From the NCBI RefSeq assembly GCF_003583765.1, contig NZ_QXQA01000019.1, forward strand, positions 53,264 through 117,263: a DNA stretch of 64,000 nucleotides, written 5' to 3'. This stretch comes from Paenibacillus nanensis (lineage in GTDB: Bacteria; Bacillota; Bacilli; Paenibacillales; Paenibacillaceae). The notes beneath the pieces are model-generated. The model did no database searches, was not told where the DNA came from, and saw nothing but the letters and a program-made list of their open reading frames with translations. Position numbers and translations under genes: made by a program. Below are positions 8,433 to 14,858 of the stretch, in pieces. Position 1 is the stretch's first letter, and the number at the start of each line of letters is the position of its first letter.

Positions 8433-10766
8433 TCAAGCCTCCGCCTGCTCTCTGAATTGCCCCGGGGTAATGCCGACCTGCTTTTTGAAGATCCGGTTAA
8501 AATACCGCTGCTGATAGCCGACTTCAAGGGCGATGTCGTTAATTTTCAGATCCGTTTCGCGAAGCAGCGCCTTCGCCTTTTCGATTCGAAGCTCCGTCAC
8601 GTAGTCAATAAAGTTAATGCCCGTGAACTGCTTGAAATATTTGCTGAGCGTATACGTGTTGGTGCCGACCAAGTCCGCGCAGAGCTCCAGCGAAATATCC
8701 GCCGTATAGTTGGCGTGAATGTAGTCGATCGTCGATTCCACGAGACGCTTCAGCTCAGTGTTCGCCTTCGCTTCCCTCTCCTCAATAAACGGCGCGATGA
8801 CCCTTCGCTTCATCCAACGGAGCATCTTCTCCGGCTCGCGGATTAACGATAACTGCCCGAACATGTTCTCTCCGTGAAACAGCTGGTGCGGGCTGATACC
8901 CGACTGCAGGATGGCGTGCTGAATCGATCCGAATAATTGAAGCATGCTTTGCTGCACGAGAATTTCGGTTCCGCGGGCGGAGAGCACATCCTCTAAAAAT
9001 AAAGTGACCAGCCGCTCCGCCTCCTCCTTCTCGCCGGCTCTCATCGCATGGATGATATCGCGCTCAAGCGCAAAGGGGTAATGCATCTCGCTGCCTTCGG
9101 AGTGGGCGGATAGACGTTCCATATGAATCAGCTGGTTCTGGTTGACGAATTTCCGGTAACCGGTCGCCCGCTCCACCTCCAGAAACATATCGGGAATTTG
9201 CTGGATCCTCTCCATCTGCCCGCTGATTGTAATCGTAACCTGCATTTGGATAATGCCGTTGATGGCCTTCGTAATGTCCGTCCCGAGCGTCTGGAGTTGT
9301 TCGGAAATCAAGGCTCCCTTCGGGTACATTACCAGTACGGCGACCGTTAAGTCGTGAAAGTTCATTACGCTGTATTGGTCGAATTGCTGCGCCGCAAGCT
9401 CTTCGATAATATTGGAGGCCGCAAATGTCACCAAGCTTTCATCCCCATGCGAGAATCGCTCGGTTAGGACGTCATACCCCGTCAGCTGGATATGCAGAAT
9501 CCGGAAATGATGATCTTCAATATCCCAGCCGTACAGCTTCATTCTCGCTCCCAGGTCCTTCTCCGTATACGAGCTTAAGTGCCCTTGAAGCAGCTGAAGC
9601 AGAAAGCCCGATCTTACATGGGTTCTTTGCTCCTCGAGCCGCATTTGAAGATTCAAGCTTTCATTATGCAGCTCATTCCACTGCTTCTCTAGAAATTGAA
9701 ACTCGTCCATGCCATGCTCCAGATTCTCGCCCCTATTCCCCGCAAGAATGTGCAGCAGCCTCTTCACCGGCAAGTATACCCGCCGCGAGGCAAGCCATGA
9801 GAGGATTAACGCCAGCAGCAGACCCGAGGCGCTTACGATAAAGATCGTGTTGGAAATCTTCACGACCGTAGAGGTGATGGCTGTGATAGGAGTGGCCGAA
9901 ATATAGGTCCACTCGGAGGTGATGCGCGCAAGCTTCCCATAGGAAACGGAATACGTAATCCCGCCTTGCTCGAACACGAACGTGCCCGAAGGCGCTTCCC
10001 GGCGAAGAACCTCGCCGCGCAGCGTCTCACCCATATCCGTCTCTTCGGCATTATCCGCAACGAGTACTTGTCCGTCCTTATCGAGGAGCATGGTAAGCCC
10101 TTCATTGTAGGGAGTCATCGTCTTCAGCAAATTAATGACTTTGTCCCTCTTAAGCTCTGCAACGAGCACCCCGAACGGCGAGCTGCTGTCTCCCGGAATT
10201 TTATGAACGAGCACAATCGGTTTCTCCGTATCCGCTCCTTCTCCCTCGGTAGCAGGCAGCATATCCGACCAATAAATATTCGTTCCTTCCTCGATTAAGC
10301 GTTCGAAGCCGTCGATCTGCATGCGGTCGCGGTCGTCCAGCATATAAAACTCGGGCTGGAACAGCACCGTGTCTTCTCCATTAATATAAAGCTGGACTTG
10401 GTTGATCAGAGGATGGGAGCCTTGGAGCATAAACAGCGTTTTCGTAATATCCCATGTCTCCTTGAAGTGATAGACGAAGTTCAGCTCCTTCAAATTGGAA
10501 CCGAACCGCGGGTTAAACGCCCAATGCGAAATATCCAGCTCCACGGAGCTGAACTGATCGTCTATATTTTGCGCGCGCTCCTCAATTTGGTTCTGATGAA
10601 GCTCGCTGATGTTCTTCTCCATCGGGCCGACCGCAATCCAGTACGTAGACACGCCTATGATCAGCCCCGGAACACTTGCGGCAATTAAGAACCAGATGAA
10701 GCTTTTACGGTAAAAGCTTCTATTCTTTCTCCCTGTCTTCACGGAGCCGGCAATCCGCAGCAGCAT
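8433..10766 (-). CDS. yesS: Membrane-anchored AraC-family transcriptional regulator (YesS-like)
   Basis: This 777-residue one-component regulator has an N-terminal membrane segment (about residues 22-44), a large extracytoplasmic sensor region of the dCache type, a second membrane segment (about 295-325), a cytoplasmic linker region and a C-terminal AraC double helix-turn-helix (TLSKYFKQFTG; then INDIALEVGYQQRYFNRIFK). Layout and length match B. subtilis YesS, which activates rhamnogalacturonan genes. It should sense a pectin fragment outside the cell and activate the importer operon immediately downstream. A cre-like site lies in its 5' region. The start has GGTGAGAG upstream. Confidence 0.82.
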   Translation of the reverse strand: MLLRIAGSVKTGRKNRSFYRKSFIWFLIAASVPGLIIGVSTYWIAVGPMEKNISELHQNQIEERAQNIDDQFSSVELDISHWAFNPRFGSNLKELNFVYHFKETWDITKTLFMLQGSHPLINQVQLYINGEDTVLFQPEFYMLDDRDRMQIDGFERLIEEGTNIYWSDMLPATEGEGADTEKPIVLVHKIPGDSSSPFGVLVAELKRDKVINLLKTMTPYNEGLTMLLDKDGQVLVADNAEETDMGETLRGEVLRREAPSGTFVFEQGGITYSVSYGKLARITSEWTYISATPITAITSTVVKISNTIFIVSASGLLLALILSWLASRRVYLPVKRLLHILAGNRGENLEHGMDEFQFLEKQWNELHNESLNLQMRLEEQRTHVRSGFLLQLLQGHLSSYTEKDLGARMKLYGWDIEDHHFRILHIQLTGYDVLTERFSHGDESLVTFAASNIIEELAAQQFDQYSVMNFHDLTVAVLVMYPKGALISEQLQTLGTDITKAINGIIQMQVTITISGQMERIQQIPDMFLEVERATGYRKFVNQNQLIHMERLSAHSEGSEMHYPFALERDIIHAMRAGEKEEAERLVTLFLEDVLSARGTEILVQQSMLQLFGSIQHAILQSGISPHQLFHGENMFGQLSLIREPEKMLRWMKRRVIAPFIEEREAKANTELKRLVESTIDYIHANYTADISLELCADLVGTNTYTLSKYFKQFTGINFIDYVTELRIEKAKALLRETDLKINDIALEVGYQQRYFNRIFKKQVGITPGQFREQAEA

Positions 10767-10798
10767 GCTCTCTCACCATCCCTGAAAGTAAGTGTAAA

Positions 10799-10812
10799 AG
10801 AAACCGCTTACA
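10799..10812 (-). promoter_or_regulatory. cre-like site upstream of the regulator gene
   Basis: The minus strand reads TGTAAGCGGTTTCT, close to WGWAANCGNTTNCA (only the last base deviates, and it is W). It lies 33-46 bp ahead of the regulator start codon, so glucose-type repression may act on the activator as well as on the importer. Confidence 0.55.
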
Positions 10813-10923
10813 AATAGGTTTATGCTTGTGGTCACCCGTTTTATTTGTAAAAGTATACTTGATTGCATACGAATGTGCCATGTAAAAAATAGGGTATCCG
10901 CTTCCCCCTTTCTAATTTGCAGT

Positions 10924-10937
10924 TGTAACCGGTTGAC
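10924..10937. promoter_or_regulatory. Second cre-like sequence between the esterase and regulator genes
   Basis: TGTAACCGGTTGAC matches the cre core AANCGNTT and most flanking positions. It lies between the end of the acetylesterase gene and the regulator gene, possibly forming a pair with the site at 10799. Confidence 0.4.
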
Positions 10938-10968
10938 GATCCTTCGCCTCCTTCCGTTCACGAGATGA

Positions 10969-11631
10969 TTATGATTCCAACACCGTGAATGAGGACAGCC
11001 GGATAGGAAGAGCTTTTACTTCGTCCGCCACGAGTCTCGCGATCCGCTCGGCGCCCGTTTCGGTAAAATGGGTATGATCGGTTCCGTTCACAGCGACCAT
11101 AAAAAAGCTTTTCGCCTCCTCGTAACCGACCGACGCGTAATGCTCCAAGCTCCTGCTCATCAAATCGATGATCAGGACATCTTCCTCGGCGGCTACCTGC
11201 TTCATCGCTTGGCAATAGTCCGGGAAATCATTGATGAACACGCCGTTCTCCACATGCAGCCTTCCAACCGGCGTAACAAGCACCGGTATGGCTCCGCGGC
11301 TGCGAGCCCCGTCGACATACAGCTTCAAATAGGATTTGTAATCGGTATAAGGTTCCGTATAGCGCTCAGGCCTGCTCTTCGTGGAGTCATTATGGCCCAT
11401 CTGCACAAACAAATAGTCGCCTTCCCTGATCTCTTCCAATATTTCATGCAGGCGGCCCTCCTGAATGAATGTCTTCGAGCTTCTGCCGCCAATGGCCCGA
11501 TTCCTGAAATGAACCTCATCCGAGAAGAAATCGGCGATATATTGTCCCCAGCCTGCTTGCGGCGCATGCTCCCGGTCGTACGTCTGCACCGTAGAATCGC
11601 CCGCGAGATAGACGTTTATTTTGCTTGCCAT
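10969..11631 (-). CDS. yesT: Rhamnogalacturonan acetylesterase, GDSL/SGNH family (YesT-like)
   Basis: This 220-residue SGNH hydrolase removes acetyl groups from rhamnogalacturonan so that lyases can act. Block I is VYLAGDSTVQTYD with the nucleophile serine, block II is NRAIGGRSS, block III is MGHNDST and block V is GTDHTHFT with the catalytic Asp-His pair. All catalytic residues are present. No signal peptide is visible, so it should act on imported oligosaccharides. I chose the ATG at 11631, with GGAG eight bases upstream; the open frame extends 31 codons further but without a site. It has its own promoter and is transcribed away from the LytTR-ABC gene. Confidence 0.88.
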   Translation of the reverse strand: MASKINVYLAGDSTVQTYDREHAPQAGWGQYIADFFSDEVHFRNRAIGGRSSKTFIQEGRLHEILEEIREGDYLFVQMGHNDSTKSRPERYTEPYTDYKSYLKLYVDGARSRGAIPVLVTPVGRLHVENGVFINDFPDYCQAMKQVAAEEDVLIIDLMSRSLEHYASVGYEEAKSFFMVAVNGTDHTHFTETGAERIARLVADEVKALPIRLSSFTVLES

Positions 11632-11679
11632 GCCACCCACTCCGTTTCTTGCTTTTTTTGCCAAACCCTCTTCCCGCTT

Positions 11680-11708
11680 ATTGTAGGCATTCGTTCCATC
11701 CCCGGCAA
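11680..11708 (-). promoter_or_regulatory. Sigma-A-type promoter of the acetylesterase gene
   Basis: TTGCCG (11703-11708) and TACAAT (11680-11685) are spaced by 17 bases on the minus strand. An inverted repeat TTGCA-N6-TGCAA just upstream of the -35 box may bind a regulator. Confidence 0.5.
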
Positions 11709-11727
11709 TTGCACTTTTTTGCAAGGG

Positions 11728-11747
11728 CCGTTTCCAACGCCAAACGG
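11728..11747. promoter_or_regulatory. Inverted repeat CCGTTT-N8-AAACGG in the divergent promoter region
   Basis: A perfect 6-bp dyad with an 8-bp spacer lies between the divergent acetylesterase and LytTR-fusion genes, directly upstream of a weak promoter (TTAAAT-N17-TATCAT) for the latter. It is a candidate operator, possibly for the LytTR protein itself. Confidence 0.4.
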
Positions 11748-11832
11748 TTAAATCTTGAACAAAAAAATGGTATCATATTCGGATATGGAAAAATCAAGGT
11801 AGACAGCTCAACAATTGAAAGGAACGAACTGC

Positions 11833-12969
11833 ATGTCCTTACTCCAACTATCTCAGCTAACGAAGACGAAACAAAATGTCGTATTGCTTCCGGCAATTGA
11901 TTTATCGATTAACGGAGGACAGTGTGTCGCCATTCAAACCAATTATGAACAAGGCCTTTTATTAATCCGCTTAATTCTGGGGATGATTCCGGCATCGGGC
12001 GGATCCATTCTTTTTCATGGAGAGACGCTTTCCCGGAAGGAACAAGTCCAGAAGATAGCCGTTTATTTTCAGGGAGACGGTGTGTATGAGCGGCTTAAGG
12101 TTCGGGATTATTTGTTATTTTGGGCAAAGCTGTACGGTGTCCGGCCTTCCATTCCGGATGTTCTTCAACTGGCGGGACTAGCCGATAAAGCCGATGTCAC
12201 GATCGCGAAGATGAATGATTCGGAACGAAAAAGGCTTCATTTCGCCAGAATGATTGTGCAAGACCCAGACTTGCTTGTATTCGAAACGCCCGAACAAAAT
12301 CTTGATATTGAGAGCTGCATGATTCTCCGCAATATGATGGTCGAGCTCGCCAAGCGGGGAAAGGCGATTCTAGTCACGGCCTCATCGCTCGAGAGCGCGA
12401 TATCGATGACGGACGAAGTCTATTCTTTATTGCATACCGGATTAAAGAAAATCGAGACAAAGGATCCGGACGAAGCTGCTTTGAAGGATCCCATTCCGAA
12501 CGAGCCGTTGTCGGAAGCAGCCGTGCAGGATCATCTTATCCTAGAGGAAGAGCTGCCTCCATCCTTCCCGGAAGACTCGGAGAACGCAGGCGGCAATGAG
12601 GCGGCTGCGGCTTACGAGATGCCCCGACCGCTGAAGCTGGAGAAAATCCCGGCCAAAATCGAGGATAAAATCATCCTGTTCGACCCTCTTGAAATCAATT
12701 ATATCGAAAGCAATGAGGGCCTATCTCAATTGCATCTGAATGCGGATGTATTCCCTTGCGCCTGGACCTTAAACGAGCTTGAGGCAAAGCTGAAGGCATA
12801 TGGCTTCTTCCGATGTCATCGCTCTTATATTGTGAATCTGCAGAGAGTGCGGGAGGTCATTACATGGACAAGAAACAGCTTCAGCCTTGTGCTCGATGAT
12901 CCGAAAAAAAGCTCTATCCCGCTGTCAAAAAACAAATATGACGCGTTAAAAGATATTTTAGGCATCTAA
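11833..12969 (+). CDS. Degenerate ABC-ATPase domain fused to a LytTR DNA-binding domain
   Basis: This 378-residue protein has an ABC ATPase-like region (about residues 1-205), an acidic, proline-rich linker (210-273) and a C-terminal LytTR domain (274-376) with the typical FFRCHRSYIVNL core. The ATPase motifs are eroded: the Walker A position reads QTNYEQG with no GKS/T, the signature position reads MNDSE instead of LSGGQ, and Walker B reads DLLVFETPE; only the D-loop LD looks normal. It is thus probably a transcription regulator that borrows an ABC fold for sensing or docking. The start at 11833 has GAAAGGA eight bases upstream. An ABC exporter follows on the same strand, which it probably controls. 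Confidence 0.8.
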   Translation: MSLLQLSQLTKTKQNVVLLPAIDLSINGGQCVAIQTNYEQGLLLIRLILGMIPASGGSILFHGETLSRKEQVQKIAVYFQGDGVYERLKVRDYLLFWAKLYGVRPSIPDVLQLAGLADKADVTIAKMNDSERKRLHFARMIVQDPDLLVFETPEQNLDIESCMILRNMMVELAKRGKAILVTASSLESAISMTDEVYSLLHTGLKKIETKDPDEAALKDPIPNEPLSEAAVQDHLILEEELPPSFPEDSENAGGNEAAAAYEMPRPLKLEKIPAKIEDKIILFDPLEINYIESNEGLSQLHLNADVFPCAWTLNELEAKLKAYGFFRCHRSYIVNLQRVREVITWTRNSFSLVLDDPKKSSIPLSKNKYDALKDILGI

Positions 12970-13109
12970 AACAGGCGCTCCATTCGCCTTAAAAATTGCA
13001 TCGTTCAACCCCGCAAACACGCTTTTCATCCCGAAATTACTGCGGTTCTGCCGCATTCGGATTACGATAGGTGACGTAAGACGAGACAAACGGGAGCGAG
13101 GTTGATCAG

Positions 13110-13955
13110 ATGCAGCCAATCATTCAAGTGAACCAACTAACAAAGGCATACGCAAATAAAAAGGCGCTAAACGGGATCAGTTTTCAAATTCATAAAGGCG
13201 AAATTTTCGGATTTCTAGGACCGAGCGGATCGGGGAAAACAACGACTGTAAAAATATTGACTTCGCAATTACTGCACACATCGGGCGATGTCCGCGTATT
13301 CGGGAATCCGATCGCTCAGTCAAGACATGCCCATTACTTAGGCCGTATCGGTATTCTGACGGATAATAGCGGGTTATATGAGCGATTAAGCATATATGAT
13401 AATTTGGAGCTCTTTTGCAAGCTATACGGCATTCCGATTCAGCGGATTGAGGAAGTGCTTACGGAAGTCAATTTAGCGGCGGAACAGCGAACGCTCGTTA
13501 AGCAGCTGTCGAAAGGAATGAAGCAGCGGGTAACGCTGGCCAGGGCAATCCTTCATAAGCCGGAGCTGCTGTTTTTGGACGAGCCTACTTCCGCTCTGGA
13601 TCCGGTCAACAGGCAGCATATCCACGAAGCGTTGAGAAAGCTGAATGAGGCTGGCACCACGATTTTTTTGACCACGCACGATATGGAGGAGGCGGAATCG
13701 CTTTGCGGACGCATCGCCTTCATCAACGGCGGCAAAATTGAGGCGATCGATACGCCGCAGCAATTGCGATTGAATCATTCGGATAACACAATCACGTTGA
13801 CAACCAGGCAAGGCCGCGTGACTGTGGAACGCGACGATTCGGGTGCGGCTCGTATTGCCGAGCTCATTCGAAAAGGAGAGCTTCTTGCCATCCATTCCAA
13901 CGAACCAACTTTAGGCGATATTTTCGTACAACTGACGGGGAGGAACCTGCAATGA
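13110..13955 (+). CDS. ABC exporter ATPase
   Basis: This 281-residue cytoplasmic ATPase has intact motifs: Walker A GPSGSGKTT (about residues 38-46), signature LSKGMKQR, Walker B LLFLDEPTSALD and the switch histidine in TTHDMEEAE. It belongs to the NatA/CcmA-like group that powers ABC-2-type exporters. The stop overlaps the start of the permease gene by 4 bp, so the two are coupled. Substrate unknown; drug, lipid or peptide export are all possible. The pseudo-ABC/LytTR regulator upstream and the micro-ORF downstream suggest a self-regulated export unit. Confidence 0.9.
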   Translation: MQPIIQVNQLTKAYANKKALNGISFQIHKGEIFGFLGPSGSGKTTTVKILTSQLLHTSGDVRVFGNPIAQSRHAHYLGRIGILTDNSGLYERLSIYDNLELFCKLYGIPIQRIEEVLTEVNLAAEQRTLVKQLSKGMKQRVTLARAILHKPELLFLDEPTSALDPVNRQHIHEALRKLNEAGTTIFLTTHDMEEAESLCGRIAFINGGKIEAIDTPQQLRLNHSDNTITLTTRQGRVTVERDDSGAARIAELIRKGELLAIHSNEPTLGDIFVQLTGRNLQ

Positions 13956-14662
13956 CATTTTCGATGGTACGTTTTCAGGCGATTGTAAAAAAAGAGTGGA
14001 AGGACGCGGTTAAAAATCCGCAAATCCTGCTGCTGGCGGCATTGCCGATCTTATTTGCTCTAGTGTTCGAGGGGATGGCCGATAATCGTTTGGATATTAT
14101 CAGTTACCCGGCATTGCTGGCATTGTCGATGACGGGCGCTTTCACGCAATCGACGATGGTTTGCGAGGAGAAAGAGAAGCATACGCTCCGCGTGCTGATG
14201 CTGTCGCCGGCAACCGTTGCGGAAATATTGCTTGGCAAGAGCTTGTTAACTGCCCTGCTAACGCTGGTCGTTATGATCATCAGCATGATCATTGTCGGGT
14301 TTCCGGTTTATCATTTCGCTTACTTGGCCCTGATGCTCCTTTTTTCGCTCGTCATGTTCCTCTCTTTCGGCACCATTATCGGTTTATTGTCGCGTACGGT
14401 TTCCGAATCCTCCATTATCGGATTGCCTGTCTTGCTCATATTCGTGATGGGACCGTTCTTTGCGCCGGATCTCGGCGGAGACGCTCTTGTCAAAATTGTG
14501 GATTACTTGCCGACTCAGCAGTTTATGCATGCGCTGTCCGCCCTAACGGAGGATGGAGGCTTCAACGAAATCAAATGGAATTTGCTTAATATTGCCGTAT
14601 GGACCGCAGCGTCGCTCGTCGTATGTCTGGTTACCTATAACAAAAGACGATTTGATAAATAA
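13952..14662 (+). CDS. ABC-2-type exporter permease
   Basis: This 236-residue membrane protein has about six hydrophobic segments and a basic N-terminal tail (VKKEWKDAVKNPQILLLA), the usual opening of ABC-2 permeases. The first segment is followed by a short outside loop and the motif EEKEKHTLRVLMLSP, a coupling helix seen in NatB/CcmB-like transporters. It is translationally coupled to the ATPase gene. It is shorter than NatB (no large extracellular domain). Substrate unknown. Confidence 0.87.
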   Translation: MTFSMVRFQAIVKKEWKDAVKNPQILLLAALPILFALVFEGMADNRLDIISYPALLALSMTGAFTQSTMVCEEKEKHTLRVLMLSPATVAEILLGKSLLTALLTLVVMIISMIIVGFPVYHFAYLALMLLFSLVMFLSFGTIIGLLSRTVSESSIIGLPVLLIFVMGPFFAPDLGGDALVKIVDYLPTQQFMHALSALTEDGGFNEIKWNLLNIAVWTAASLVVCLVTYNKRRFDK

Positions 14663-14682
14663 TGTGAAGCGAGGTGTTTCCC

Positions 14683-14769
14683 GTGAATAAAACCGTTAAA
14701 TCCATTTTACAATTTGTGGCCGCCGCCCTAGTTACGATTATTATCGTATCCATCGTCAAGTCGCTGTAA
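14683..14769 (+). CDS. 28-residue single-pass membrane peptide
   Basis: A GTG start with GAGGTG seven bases upstream opens a 28-codon frame that begins MNKTVKSILQ and ends in VSIVKSL. Two lysines precede one hydrophobic segment (FVAAALVTIIIV) and one lysine follows it, the pattern of a small membrane protein. It starts 20 bp after the permease stop on the same strand. It could be a stabilising subunit of the exporter, a signal for the LytTR protein, or exported cargo. The good ribosome binding site and position support it; there is no homology evidence. Confidence 0.5.
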   Translation: MNKTVKSILQFVAAALVTIIIVSIVKSL

Positions 14770-14802
14770 GGATTCTATTCCATCTTCATCGCAATGCTTA
14801 CA

Positions 14803-14826
14803 GCCCAGCCGCTTGTGCGGCTGGGC
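14803..14826. terminator. Hairpin between convergent exporter and spoIIE units
   Basis: GCCCAGCCG-N6-CGGCTGGGC is a perfect 9-bp GC-rich stem between two converging transcription units. There is no clear T-run on either side, so termination strength is uncertain, but the position fits a bidirectional terminator. Confidence 0.5.
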
Positions 14827-14858
14827 CCCATCGTCTTCACACGTTCCAACGGTTTCTC

